Shown piece after piece: positions 32,365 to 44,289 of a stretch of 64,000 nt of DNA. The stretch's first letter is position 1. Each line of letters opens with the position of its first letter. The notes beneath the pieces were generated by a model. That model had not been told where the DNA came from. It did not search any database and saw nothing but the letters and a program-made list of their open reading frames with translations. Source of the stretch: Wallemia ichthyophaga EXF-994 (lineage: Eukaryota; Basidiomycota; Wallemiomycetes; Wallemiales; Wallemiaceae); contig NW_008806291.1 of NCBI RefSeq assembly GCF_000400465.1, positions 124,001 to 188,000 of the forward strand, read 5' to 3'. A program made the translations under genes and the position numbers.

Positions 32365-33012
32365 TGCTCGCGTCGCGTACAAAACATGTAATGGCAGATA
32401 TGAAGAAGCGAAAAAGAAGGCAAAGGGATATATCTGTAGACAAAACAGTATTTATTGTAATTGGATAATATAAATTCATTTTTATGCCGCCAGAAATTTT
32501 TTATTTTATCATTTTGGCCACCGCAAAAATTGAAAGTGCCTTCTTGCCTTAGACCAAAGTTCTCACTTGGTGAGTAATTTGAATAGGTAAATGGACTTGT
32601 GTGCGGAAATTTGCTGGATTCATGCACGTATGCACGTGTAGAAGGAGTAAGTATTCGTGGCTTGCAAGTTGAGACTACGGGATGAGCGGTGCAGAGGATT
32701 AGGAGGATTAGGAAGAAGAAGGAGCAGCTATAGGGAAATACGTCAAATATTCATTCAGCGCATATAGGAGTCAGTTAGAATATCCTCAGCTGGTTTAACT
32801 CGCCCATTCGATGCTCAGAAAAAGCTGTTCAATCACAAGAAATCCCTTCTAAGGAAAGCAATTTAGTCTGCCTACGAGTAGGCCTTTGAAAGCGCTTTCA
32901 GCTTTGAAATTACTCGCTTAGTTGAAGATTTGATCAATCTGGCAAATTTCTACTCACACAGACCATTTACCCCGTACTACCACCACACCTACTAACACTC
33001 AACTTAGAAAGC
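32365..33012. promoter_or_regulatory. RPS1 upstream region with two adjacent palindromes
   Basis: About 650 bp before the RPS1 ATG. Two perfect inverted repeats lie close together: gcctacgagtaggc at 32870-32883 and tgaaagcgctttca at 32887-32900, about 112-140 bp upstream of the ATG. A C/A-rich stretch follows. These could be binding sites for a ribosomal-protein-gene regulator. I see no RNA gene. Confidence 0.45.
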
Positions 33013-33798
33013 ATGGCTGTTGGAAAGAATAAGTCGTTCTCCAAGAGAGGTGCCGGTAACAAGCGCCGCGCCGTTGACGCTTTCGCTAAGAAGGATTGGT
33101 ACGACTTGAAGGCACCTTCACTCTTCGAGACCCGCAACATCGGTAAGACAGTCGTCAACCGTTCAGCTGGTCTTAAGAACGCCGACGACAGTCTTAAGGG
33201 ACGTATCGTTGAGCTTTCACTTGGTGACCTCAACAAGGATGAGGACCAAGCATTCCGTAAGATGAAGCTCAAGGTTGACTCTATCCAAGGCAAGAACTGC
33301 TTGACCTCATTCTACGGTATGGATATGACTTCAGACAAGTTACGTTCCTTGGTTCGTAAGTGGCAATCATTGATCGAGGCACACGTCGATGTCCGTACAA
33401 CCGACGGCTACTTGGTCAGATTATTCGCTATTGCTTTCACCAAGCGTCGCCCACAACAAGTCAAGAAGACAACATACGCCAAGTCATCCCAAATCAAGGA
33501 GATCCGTAAGAAGATGTTCGATATCATGACTAGAGAGGCCGGCTCTTGTGACTTGAAGCAATTGGTTCAAAAGTTCGTCCCAGAGGCCATCGGTCGTGAG
33601 ATTGAGAAGTCAACAAGAAACATCTACCCATTGCAAAATGTTTTCATCAGAAAGGCAAAGATCTTGAAAGCACCAAAGTTCGAATTGGGCAAGTTATTGG
33701 AACAACACGGTGGTGCACAAGCCGCAACTGAAGACTCTGGTGTCAAGGTTTCAAAGGGTACCGACTACGTTGAGCCAGCACCACTTGCATCAGTTTAA
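33013..33798 (+). CDS. RPS1: 40S ribosomal protein eS1 (S3A)
   Basis: Single coding exon of 261 aa starting [19 protein letters not shown]. Hallmarks: [40 protein letters not shown], and [19 protein letters not shown]. It is the eS1 component of the small ribosomal subunit, near the mRNA exit platform. The codon use is highly biased (AAG, GGT, GTC, TTC), as for strongly expressed genes, and differs from the neighbouring kinase and WD40 genes. A leader intron is possible, but no clear one was seen. Confidence 0.97.
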   Translation: MAVGKNKSFSKRGAGNKRRAVDAFAKKDWYDLKAPSLFETRNIGKTVVNRSAGLKNADDSLKGRIVELSLGDLNKDEDQAFRKMKLKVDSIQGKNCLTSFYGMDMTSDKLRSLVRKWQSLIEAHVDVRTTDGYLVRLFAIAFTKRRPQQVKKTTYAKSSQIKEIRKKMFDIMTREAGSCDLKQLVQKFVPEAIGREIEKSTRNIYPLQNVFIRKAKILKAPKFELGKLLEQHGGAQAATEDSGVKVSKGTDYVEPAPLASV

Positions 33799-34068
33799 AA
33801 TTAGTTTTAGGCTTGTTATGAGAATGCTATATGAGCTTATATAAAACCATTTGTCCGTCTTGTGCTGTGCATAAAATATACAGCGACGTCATTGAGAATT
33901 TGATCGACATAAGCTATAAATGTCGGCAAGAGAAGGAGGGAGTGGGGATAGTGATAGGAATGTGTATTGATAATGATTCTATAAAGAAATAAAATAAAAA
34001 AATGATTTGCGTTTAGTTTCATAAACCTTTGATTCAAGTCTCGGTTGGATTCTTGGATACTCACCGCG

Positions 34069-35569
34069 ATGAGCGAGAATGTGGAAAGGAACTGGATGAG
34101 AATATTTAAGAGGACACAGACAAACCTGGATGATAGTCAAGGGGAATCGACAAAGTCCAAGTTGATACGTCGCGTGGCGTCTGCGCCAAACACAAACAAG
34201 TTGTTCAAGAAGAGCAGCAGCAATCTACTCAGCCCGTTAGAGAAGAACAACATCTACGATTCAAATCACAATACATCCGAGAATACCATTTCCTCCACTT
34301 CAACCTCCACCAAATATCAAACATTGGATCATACATCGATTGAGAAGGCTGACAAGTTTGATAAGGTTGTGACCAAAAGCCCCTCCAAACCCCCGTTTAA
34401 ACGAACTTACAGCTCCAACTCAATCAAGACTAGAGTGGTATGTCCTTCCCCCTTTGGTATATTCACATTCCTTATCCGTACCTACACAGGCTCAAGTCAC
34501 ACCCGCGTCATTTGAAAAGATTAAATTACTCGGCAAAGGTGACGTTGGAAAGGTTTTCTTGGTCCGCGAAAAGTCGTCTGGCTCTTTGTTCGCTATGAAA
34601 GTTCTTAACAAGCGGGAAATGGTGAAGCGTAATAAGATCAAGAGAGCTTTAGCAGAGCAAGAAATCTTATCAACCTCCAATCATCCCTTTATCGTCACTT
34701 TACATCATTCTTTTCAATCTGCCTCGTATTTGTACTTCTGTATGGAGTACTGCATTGGTGGTGAGTTCTTTAGAGCATTGCAAACAAGGCCAGGCAGGTG
34801 TCTATCAGAAAATGATGCCAAGTTTTACGCTGCAGAGGTCATAGCAGCGCTGGAATATTTACACTTGATGGGCTACGTTTATAGAGATCTTAAGCCTGAA
34901 AATATTCTCCTCCACTCCTCAGGTCACCTCATGCTCAGCGATTTTGATCTCTCGAAGCAAGGCAAGACAACCGGTGGTGGTGCTCCAACGATGAAGCACG
35001 GTCAAAATGGTTTACCTATTTTAGACACGAGGAGCTGTGTCGCTGATTTCCGCACCAACTCGTTCGTTGGTACTGAGGAGTACATTGCACCTGAAGTTAT
35101 ACGCGGACATGGTCATACTTCGGCCGTTGATTGGTGGACACTCGGTATACTCATCTATGAGATGATATTCGCAACTACACCATTCAAAGGCTCAAATCGG
35201 AATATGACATTTTCAAACGTCTTGAAGCAAGATGTAGATTTCCCTGACTCGTACCATAACATGTGCTCTTCATCTGGACGCTCACTCATACGCAAATTAC
35301 TCATCAAGGATGAGAACAAGCGTTTAGGATCTACATCTGGTGCAAGTGAAGTCAAGCAACACAAATGGTTCAACACTCTCAATTGGGGATTATTGCGTAA
35401 CTTGAAACCACCAATTATTCCACGTAACGGGAATGAAACAGATGCTGTAAATTTCCGTCACTTACGTGAATCGAGGTCGATTGATTTCGATAATCAAACA
35501 ATTCAATCAAAGAATGATACCATTGATCCATTCCGGTTTTTCGCTAGCGTAACAAGACTTACAGATTAA
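34069..35569 (+). CDS. AGC protein kinase of the flippase-kinase (Fpk1/Kin82/nrc-2) type
   Basis: Exons are 34069-34437 and 34490-35569 (482 aa). Ser/Asn-rich N-terminal region, then the kinase domain: glycine loop [12 protein letters not shown] lysine in FAMKVLNK, catalytic [11 protein letters not shown], and the metal-binding motif written DFD (SDFDLSKQG) instead of DFG, which is typical of the Fpk/phototropin branch. The activation segment is extended, then [12 protein letters not shown] and [14 protein letters not shown]-terminal [10 protein letters not shown] resembles the AGC hydrophobic motif region. Family role: phosphorylates P4-ATPase flippases. Start taken at [10 protein letters not shown]. 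Confidence 0.9.
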
Positions 35570-35669
35570 GTTTATTAGTTTCGGATAGATTATTACTATA
35601 TCTCATTAGATTTATATTGTAGACACTGTAAATTATTCATGTCTCTATGGCTTCTTGATTGATGGTGTC

Positions 35670-37103
35670 ATGGCGTCATTGAGGGATTTGCCAACAGAGC
35701 TACTGCTAAAGATTATTGATTGGTTGGATTTGAAGGATGTTGTACACTTAAGTGGAGTGAATAGGCTATTATACAGTGTAGCGATATCGAACACAGTGTG
35801 GTATTCAATCAATCAGCGAACACTCCCAGAAGTAGATATCGACAGCTGGATGATGAAGCTAGGATTGAGTGATCGTGACTTGTACACGAATGTGACGAGA
35901 TATGCCAAGTCATTTACCTATGTCCATGCTGGAAATGTGTATCCTCAGGGCCATTTACTTGACTGGACGATATCCGCAACTGAGCCAATATCCCAAGGGA
36001 AGCTGGTGAGCATTACCAACACTTTTACGCCCACGCCCGCATATACCAGTGCACTCGAGCAAGCGCGATGGATATATGTGAACGACGCCAACATACTACT
36101 CAACGATGTTATCAGCGATTATGTAGAAGCAGGACTGCGCATAACGGAGGAAAGAGTGAGCGATATAGCAGTCAAGTTCACCGGATCGCCAAGTTGGCCA
36201 GTTATCGCGGTAGATGTGGAGAGTGGGGCGGAGAAGCGCATGGAGGGATACAGAAGCGAGGATGTACCGATACGCCATCTGCTCTGTCCTAAACATGAAG
36301 ATGAAGACCATGTCGAGGAGACTTACTTGCAGACCCACCCCTTTCACCACCTCACCCCGTTCCTCGCACAGAGACGCGGCATTGTTTCGGTTTTCCACTT
36401 CAATCGCCCTTACCCTTGGCCAGAAGACGAGCCTCTGGAAACTGTCCAGCTTGTTCAGCCTGGCGATGGCGCGCCAACAGATAGCGATAGCGATATAGTG
36501 GGTTACTATGCAGGCACATATGGCGGACATGGCATCGAAGTGCTTGGCATGCGCCGCTTCAATAGCGCAGATGGGTGGGCGTGAATTCTCAGTCAGCGCG
36601 ATTCTCACTCTAACTTTATCGCAGAAGACCCCTGCTGGAATTCGTCAAGGTGACTGGAGACGACAATGTGCCGAGGTGGGTTTGCATTGCTGGGCAGCTA
36701 TGTTATAGACAGCTACTGATGCGCTGTGCGTTGCACTGGCAGAGGACTAGTGTCTTTGCGCGTCTTCCTTGATGAAGAGGTTCGCGATACGGAGCTCGTC
36801 AGCGACCAACACGAAAGCAGACTGTCCTCAGACGATAACCTCCCGTGGCCGATAGACAGCCCTACACGACCGGCAGGCGTGTCGTTCGCAGGGGTTGGGA
36901 AAATAGCACACAGCGTGAGTTGCATTCTTGGTCTCGTTTCTCATTCACAGTGCTCATACTCACACGCATCCTCTTGCTGCTTCTTTCAGTCATACACATC
37001 CCCCAGCTGGACTAACGTGGTCGTGCACATCGAGAAGGAGAATCTGGTGTACGCGCGTTGGACAGACTTGCGCAATACGCTTATAATGAAAAGGTTCTTG
37101 TGA
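35670..37103 (+). CDS. F-box protein of a fungal FBXO31-like type
   Basis: Exons are 35670-36574, 36625-36675, 36743-36914 and 36990-37103 (413 aa). N-terminal F-box: LRDLPTELLLKIIDWLDLKD. The rest has a beta-rich domain with GYYAGTYGGHGIEVLGMRR, FVKVTGDDNVPRG and GVGKIAH, near the end WTNVVVHIEKENLVYARW. This order matches fungal F-box proteins that share a C-terminal domain with FBXO31. It would recruit a substrate to an SCF ligase; the substrate is unknown. The last intron is 75 nt. A short out-of-frame ATG at 35662 precedes the start. Confidence 0.8.
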
Positions 37104-37169
37104 TTCGTTTCAATACATTCTTTCTATCGTCTGTGCCTTGGATAGAGACGATTACGACCACAAGAATTC

Positions 37170-38029
37170 ATGTCAGACGCACAGCTTAAAGCGCAGAAAA
37201 GACAGGAGAGACTGCTCGCCAAGAGTACAGATAGACTGGCGAAGCTGACGGGAGGATCAGCAGACAGAGTGGTCAGTGATACAGGTGGTGCGTAAGCTGA
37301 GGATTGAGTTGGTGGATTCTAAGCTGTATTGTAGGCAGAGAGAAAGTGGAAAAGGGCTCAGATAGCGTAGGAAATACAGGCAATACACTCAAATCAAACG
37401 TGGAAGATCCAGGTGATATCGACCTCGCAGATATTGCTGGCCAGACAGCCAGCATGGATGAGGTGGATAGCGACAAAGCTTTCAGGTCTTTGCTTGAGCA
37501 GCGCAGTGGTGATATACCAGATATACCATCATTTGAACAGCTGTTGCGTAGTCAGTCAACAGCACCAGAACAACAGACAGCCATGCCGAAACCACGTAAT
37601 GAGCGTATGTTGGCGGTAATAAGAGTCATGCGAGTAATCTCTGTGGTTGGTTTGAGCGTATTTGCAGTCATTCACTCAAGTATTCTGCCATGGCATGAAT
37701 CATTTTCAACACTAGCTAGCGCAGATTCAGAGAAGAGGTTGCAAGATACAAATGCAGATGGTGCTGGTGTTGCATTCTTCCCTCTTTGGTCGACCTTGTT
37801 GCCGTTGCAGATCTTCTTCTACGTCCTAACTTCACATCTCTCTCCAGAAAGCCAGACAAAGTTCAAAAGGCTACCCGAATGGGCGCAAGGGCTGCTAGAA
37901 TCACCATTAGTACCTAGATGGATAACTAATGTGTTTAGATGGTTGAAGATAGCCAGCCATTTCCTCGATGACCTTGCATTGGCCGTTTTTACCATAGTTG
38001 CGATTGAAGTTGTATCAGAATACATGTAG
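37170..38029 (+). CDS. GET2/CAML-like ER receptor subunit for tail-anchored proteins
   Basis: Exons are 37170-37287 and 37335-38029 (270 aa). The N-terminus KAQKRQERLLAKSTDRLAKLTGG has the Arg/Lys-rich motif by which Get2 recruits the Get3 ATPase. A polar linker follows, then three hydrophobic segments (VMRVISVVGLSVFAVIH; FFPLWSTLLPLQIFFYVLTS; FLDDLALAVFTIVAIEVV), matching the three-helix Get2/CAML topology. It would work with Get1 to insert tail-anchored proteins in the ER, including SNAREs such as the TLG2-like gene in this window. The donor could be 3 bp earlier. Confidence 0.8.
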
Positions 38030-38064
38030 AAAAGGGTATATATAATGCATAAATTAAAGATAGA

Positions 38065-38774
38065 TCATTTGTCAATATCAGTAAAATCATCATCTGTGCT
38101 CATATCTGACACGGCACCAGCGTTATTTGTGGGTAGGGATTGATTCATATGTTGAGCTTCATCGTTCATTCTATCCAACCACCTTTGTAATAAGTTTGCG
38201 TTATCATTCTTGAGGTCTTGATTACGTAATTCGACTTGATCTAGTTCTAGCTTGAGCGTAGCGAGATCATCCTGAAGGGATTCAATACCACGTTCACGTT
38301 CACGCTTACCTTCGAAGTCATCCTCTCTAGCTTTGGTGAGGCGACTCACGGAGGCTTTTAAAGAAAGATTTTCAGCTTCAATAGCTCTAAGAGAGTTATC
38401 CTTATCTCTGAGTAGCTCGTTGAGGTTGAGAAGTTTAAGGTTGTGAATATTTTGAGATTTATAAAAGTTGGTGAGTTCATCCCTATAAGAATGTAATTGA
38501 GATTGTAAGGATTGAATAAAGGCAGATTGAATGTTTTCGTTTGAATCGAGAGGTGTCTCAGATGCTTTAAGTAGGGTTAAATTCTCCTGTTTTAACTGAA
38601 TGAATTGTTGAAGTAGTATCTTAACTGGATCGAGTGTTTATTAGACTTATAAGTATATTTGTATACCCTATACACACAATTATCCGTATAGAAATTATTT
38701 AAGCTCTGTTTCTTATCCCTTTCTAATAAATTTAACCTTAATTGATCAATCCACATCATCGTCATCAACAACAT
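38065..38774 (-). CDS. ATG16: Autophagy coiled-coil protein ATG16
   Basis: Exons are 38678-38774 and 38065-38624 (218 aa). A short N-terminal Atg5-binding segment (WIDQLRLNLLERDKK) precedes a long coiled coil ending DLATLKLELDQVELRNQDLK ... LLQRWLDRMNDEAQHMN, a typical ATG16 signature. The tail is acidic. No WD40 domain follows, so this is the short fungal form. It links Atg5-Atg12 to Atg8 lipidation at the forming autophagosome. Its start codon is 6 bp from that of YPT7 on the opposite strand. Confidence 0.85.
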
Positions 38775-38780
38775 TGAGTA

Positions 38781-39609
38781 ATGCCACAACCAAAGAAAAC
38801 CGTTTTATTGAAGGTGATTAGGGCAATTTATTGGAGTTAAATGTGGCTGATATAACTCCACACAGGTTATTATCCTTGGTGACTCTGGGTTAGTCTTTGT
38901 AGCCCTAATAGCCATTCTAACACATCCACAGCGTTGGAAAGACTTCTCTTATGAATCAATACGTTAACAAGCGTTTCTCTAATCAATACAAGGCTACTAT
39001 TGGCGCTGATTTCCTAACAAAGGAGGTTGTAGTTGATGATAGAGTGGTTACTATTCAAGTGGGCATACACTTTATATCAACATCCTGCTCCCTTCTAACT
39101 CCCTTCTCCAGCTCTGGGACACCGCTGGTCAAGAACGATTCCAATCCTTAGGCGTTGCTTTCTATCGTGGCGCTGATTGTTGCGTTTTGGTGTACGACGT
39201 TAACAACGCAAAGTCATTCGAAACCCTTGACAGCTGGAGAGACGAATTCCTTATCCAAGTTAGTTCCCTAGATTTCTTATCTTATCCATCCCCCTTAACA
39301 CTCCACACGCAGGCTTCTCCCCAAGACCCCGTTAACTTCCCTTTTGTCCTTCTTGGTAATAAAATTGATACTGAGGACTCTAAACGCGCCGTCTCTCAAA
39401 AGAAAGCAACCAATTGGTGTCAATCTAAAGGTAACATCCCTTACTTTGAAACTTCTGCTAAAGAAGCCATCAACGTTGAACAAGCTTTTCAAACTATCGC
39501 ACGCAACGCTTTAGTTCAAGAAGCTGAGGTTGAGTTATACGCAAACTACCCTGATCCTATCAGAATCGATCAAGACAGCTCTCAATCTTATGGTAGATGT
39601 GAGTGTTAG
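38781..39609 (+). CDS. YPT7: Rab GTPase YPT7/RAB7
   Basis: Exons are 38781-38813, 38866-38888, 38932-39058, 39112-39258 and 39313-39609 (208 aa). Motifs: G1 GDSGVGKTSL, switch I ATIGADF, G3 [14 protein letters not shown]4 GNKID, G5 ETSAKEA. The C-terminal RCEC ends with CxC, the double geranylgeranylation signal. This Rab controls vacuole and late-endosome fusion. The codons for Cys-Glu-Cys form a consensus 5' splice site (T|gtgagtg at 39599), and a 48-nt intron-like stretch to 39646 would, if spliced, end the protein before the CxC. Confidence 0.95.
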
Positions 39610-39919
39610 CATGGCAACCACAATAATACCTCTCTCCTTGGATTAGGACGTCTACTCGAGTACTATCTACAATTACCGTCTTTCTCAACCTCCACCTCCT
39701 CTCCTTTTTAATTACTTTTCAATTGTTTTTTCTTCAAACATTTCAACGACAAATGTACAAAGTTTAAATATATATATATATAGCGTAAAATACATGTCTC
39801 AATCGAGCTTTCTCTTGTTTTCGTACAATTTGATTATTAAATATAGTTTGTCTCATTTCTTTTTTTTTTCGTCTTTGAGTGGTGGAATGCCATCTTGACT
39901 TAAAGACTCAGAGTGATAT

Positions 39920-42691
39920 TTAATCTGACTCACTACCTGAATCTGAGACTGAATCACTATCAGATCCAGAAGATGCTTCATCATTCTCAACCATCGCTCC
40001 AACCCCACTGATATCTGCTCCTTCTGTTGATCCGCCCTCGAATGACTTGAGCTTTGCTTCTAATGCTTGTATCTTTAAAGCTTCTTCATCTTCATTCATT
40101 GACTTTCTCTTCACTCCACCTGTACCTGCACGCTTTGGTGGTCTTGGTTGTAAATCCACGTCTACGTGCTGCTTATTGTATGGACCTCTCTTCTGCTTCT
40201 GAGGCTTCACGACGAACATGTAAAGCTTTTGTAACGTCTTCGTTGGCAATACGTCAATATCCAATTCAATCTCGTCACTATTATTATCAAGATCTAACGT
40301 CTCATAAATAATCTTGATAGCTTTGTCTAATTGATCTCCTTCCAGCTGTTGAATTTTACCTGCCAATTCTTTCTTCATGTCGAATGTTATCTCAGGTACT
40401 TGGTAATTCTCATCATCTTCATCGTATGATTTCCTACGAGGTCTACCAACTTGTCCACCTGTGGATCCCCTCTTACCTCCTCTACCTCCACCCCCATTAG
40501 CTGTAGTAGATCCTGCTGCTGCTCTACCTGTAACACCTCCACCTTTCTTGAAATCATTCAATGATTTTTGCATATCTTCAATCTGGCGTTGAAGAGCTTT
40601 AACTGTATCTGAATTTTCGTCATCTGATATTTCAAGAGGTGTTGATAATGGTGGTAATTGCGTCCACTTGTCGTCAAATACCTTCTCTGTTTGTTTACCT
40701 GCTTCATGAACAGGTGTTCCAGGTGGGTTATACTTGTAACAGTTCCCAAGCATCAGCTTCATATCACTAAAGAAATCATTCGGTCCTTCATAATCACCGT
40801 AGTTGAATTTCTGACCAATCGTCGACAAGTCCATTGGCTGTTGGATTACCTGAGGATAATCTGGTAATCCGAGTGCAAGATAATCGACAGGATCGTAAAA
40901 TGGTGCTGCGTATGAAGAATGCACCTTCTTGTGAAGCTCTTTTAAAATAAATGCACAATGACGCATCTGATCTGCTGTTCCATTACGACCATAAGCAGTT
41001 GTTTTGCGCCGTCTTCCACGATTTGCATCATTTGCTTGCTGTGCTGTTACTGGCTGTTGAGTATCTCTACGTGGTCTACCTGTTTCTTGAGAACGTCGTG
41101 GTGCTCCTCTTCCCCTACTGGTGGATGGTACAGCATCATTAGTCTGCAGATTACGTTAGCTGTGCAACAAAATTTATCTAAAACCACTCACGCTTGGTGG
41201 CATTTTCTTCAACTGCTTGTCAAATGATTCTTCAACTTGCTTTCCCATTTTAGACACAGGGTGCTCAACGCCATTGAACCATTCAGTGTTTCTGAAAATT
41301 CTGCGAACATCTGCCTCCCAATCATTAAAGTTGTGATAGCCTCCTTCCTCAGCTTTGATGGTCTTTTGTACCCTTCTGTCAACGCTACCAAGATCTGATG
41401 GTTCAGAGATGACTTCTGGGTAATGTGGCACACCTAAAGACATGTAATCAACAGGTGTGAGAAATGGGACTGCAGCTTTCATCTTTTTCAACTGCTTCAT
41501 CAATGTTGAGACATATTTGAGCTGGTTAAACGAGAATGATGGCCCTCCAGGTATACCAATGGCTGCAGAACGTGGAGGGAGTTTGCTACCATTTGGAAGA
41601 ATGATAGGTTCTGTACCTGCGGGTGTTGGTGGCACGATCGGTGGAGCAGAAGACGTATCTTCACCATCTGGATAATCATGAGCATCGTGAGCCACCACCC
41701 CTGGTGCATCAAACGGTTGCGGTTGGTGCTCTACTTGATATGCTTCGTATGGTTGCTGAGGTGTTTCTACTTTAACAGATTGCCCATTCACTCCTTCATC
41801 AGTTTGTTCTGGTTCTGCTTTGACTGCATGGTGCTCTTGTGGGTTTGATTTACCAGCTTGTTGATACGGTGCTACTTCCTCACCTTGAGCATCAGCAGGT
41901 TGTGCCTGCGATTGTGCTGTGACTTCCATTGCCTGTGGTTGGGGTTCAGTCGAACTTGCAGCGACAGGTTGGTGAGTTTGCTCAAGTGGTGGTTGGGCTA
42001 CAGCATCAGTAGAAGGTGGCAAGGATGAGTGGGTAAGATTTGGCTGTGGTTCGGAAGACTGCTGCACTTCGGGTTGGGGTGGTGCCAGTGGTTGATTAAG
42101 AGGCTGTGGTTGGCCTTCGGCAGCAATAGCGGGCTTAACATCTAATGACTCAGCTGATGGTGCCTCTGTTGATGGCTCTACTGGTGCTGCCGATGTCTCA
42201 GATTGAGTAACAGGAGCTGGGAGTGCTGGAGAGTCTGCTTTAACAGTCTGAGGTACTTGTGAGGGTTGAAAGTGTTGCGGCGTGTCAGCAGGAATGTCAG
42301 TTGGTGTAGCCATTGCGGCAGGTTGAGGTGTTGGAGGATCTTGAGGAATTGGAGTAGGCTGAGTAGATTGATTTAACTGATCTGATTCCAAAGGAGGTTG
42401 TGGAGGTTCAGAGGGAGCGGGAGTTGGAAGTTGATTTGATTGATGAAAATTCTCAAGCTTCTCAGGACCATCTAAAGGCTTAGTAGTTGGATTATCGATA
42501 ACTTGAAACACGTTAATAAGACTAATAGTATACATTAACAACATTTACACACCTTGTGACAAAGGTAAGGATACATGATTTGATGATGTCGATCTAAGAT
42601 CAGATTCTTGTGGCTGATCGTATTTCTGTCTCTTATTACTAACATCTCCTTCCTCTTCAGATAGTGGCCTTTTATCTTCTACTATTGACAT
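39920..42691 (-). CDS. BDF1: BET double-bromodomain protein BDF1
   Basis: Exons are 42553-42691, 41192-42501 and 39920-41143 (890 aa). A long Pro/Gln-rich N-terminal region comes first. Bromodomain 1 holds PFLTPVDYMSLGVPHYPEVI, and bromodomain 2 holds FYDPVDYLALGLPDYPQVI with CYKYNPPGTPVHEAG. An ET/NET domain follows (EITFDMKKELAGKIQQLEGD), and the end is Ser/Asp-rich (SGSDSDSVSDSGSESD). Role: binds acetylated histone H4 and works with TFIID. In bromodomain 1, the usual Asn region is NTEWFNG rather than NCYxYN, so acetyl-lysine binding there may be altered. Confidence 0.93.
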
Positions 42692-43944
42692 TGTCTTTCA
42701 AACTAAAAATCAATCACGGTTCAGATTCAATTTTTAATTTTTATTAAAATTAATTTTGACACGCGCAAAATTTACTGTTGGATGTACGAGAACAACAAGC
42801 GGAATGATATACCCAGCCGGTCCGATCACGTGAAAATAATCTCAAAATTTAAATTTCACCAAAAATTAATACTTTTTGGCGATTAAAAATTATTTTATTG
42901 TAAAGCATGTAGGCTTTGTCATGGATATATGTTTTTTATTTGGCTAGACTGCGTATAAGGCGATTTATCAGCCGCAGAGACTGCTGACGTGGTAATTTTA
43001 GTGCGAGTCGGTGACCGCTGATTTTGAGATTTGTAAGCATATTAAATAGCGTTGTTGTGGTCATTGGCGGTGGTGGCAATGTAAGCTACCAACGTGCAAT
43101 CACGCAATCAGTGTGTCAGCAGCAAGCCATCCTTCAGCCGATGACAGCTGTGATCCAGCTGGAATATCTTGAGATATTCAAAGTTAACACTGGGTGTATA
43201 ATGACTCTTAAATCCTACTAGACCTAGAGTCACCAATAAACTTTTTGCGGCGATATTCCCAACCCTCTCAATCGACAAGATTATACCGGATTGCTACCTT
43301 TAAATTACTTGTATACCTTTCCAGATCATGGTTGTTGTTCTGCTAAACTTGATACGGCCTCGACAGGGGCTGTCTGTAACCTCTCCTATCTCCCAATCCA
43401 CGCTTCAAAACCTCACTGTCCCTTACTTACTAATAAATTGCTTGATATCTCGTTCTGTATTCCTTTCTTACATTCTCTCCATTCATCCCTCCTGACCTCA
43501 CGAATCGTGTTGTTGATCGACCAAAAAATGACCGTTTTCGGTGTAAAATTGCATTTGAAAAATTAACAATCCAAGAATGTTGGATGTCTTGAGTATTATA
43601 AGCTGCTTATAAGCCTTTTGTCGGTTAAATGGAGATTGCGGCTCAAACTATCGAATTATCTTTGTTGATTATGAGGATCGCTGGAGCAGAAAAGCTACAT
43701 AGGATAATTCTAGCCTATTGAAATTCTATGGAGCTTTCAAATTGTTCTTTCGCCAAATAGTTCAGGCTGTGATGTCATCGAAGAACCACATATCTTTCGA
43801 TTCTGTAGAAAGATGAAAAAGTAAATTGCGCCTTTATAAAGCACATCAGGATCAAAAATGGTGAAATGCAGGAGTTTGGAATATATTAGTTTTGTCTCTA
43901 TTGACGAGAAATTCGAAAATGGCTTAGCGGCAGCTGTCTATTCC

Positions 43945-44016
43945 GCCGTAGTGTACCAATGGTAGGTGACTAGCCTCCTAAGCTAGGGGTTGCGGGTTCG
44001 AGTCCCGTCTACGGTA
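43945..44016 (+). tRNA. tRNA-Arg (CCT anticodon)
   Basis: 72 nt with no intron. The acceptor stem is GCCGTAG with CTACGGT (one G-T), and the discriminator is A. The D stem is TACC/GGTG, the anticodon stem is CTAGC/GCTAG around the loop CTCCTAA (anticodon CCT), and the T arm is GCGGG-TTCGAGT-CCCGT. A TTTTT run at 44023-44027 serves as the RNA polymerase III terminator. Confidence 0.95.
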
Positions 44017-44022
44017 AAGGAC

Positions 44023-44027
44023 ACTTT
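44023..44027 (+). terminator. RNA polymerase III T-run terminator
   Basis: Five T residues starting 7 bases after the tRNA-Arg 3' end, the usual pol III stop signal. Confidence 0.8.
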
Positions 44028-44289
44028 TTGCTTCTCATTCATTGTGATCAATTTTTGACTGGCTCGTATGTTATCGAACTTAATGTCATTTTGTTGAATT
44101 ATAGTCCTATAACTAGTGAGTGGGTGGTATGGGCAGATTAGCTGACTTGGGCAGCAATCGAGGGCGGCAAAACGGGGTGAGGTGAGTATATGACCAATGC
44201 AGAACTACTACGGTCTCAAAATGGTTCTCATAAAGTTACAAGTCCCATTGAGTAATTTATATTTCTCTCAGATCACAACTTTCATAGTC

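Larger units (their letters stand above)
42692..44289. other. Long intergenic region with one tRNA gene
   Basis: About 1.6 kb between the divergent BDF1 and adenosine kinase genes. Only the tRNA-Arg gene at 43945-44016 and its T-run terminator are recognisable. Short ORFs at 43024-43221 and 43291-43566 lack ATG starts or similarity. The rest is unassigned. Confidence 0.6.

Noticed and set aside
32923-33012. Leader intron of RPS1
   Set aside because: No convincing donor-branch-acceptor set was found close to the ATG.
39766-39782. TA repeat downstream of YPT7
   Set aside because: Short simple repeat in a 3' region with no special context.
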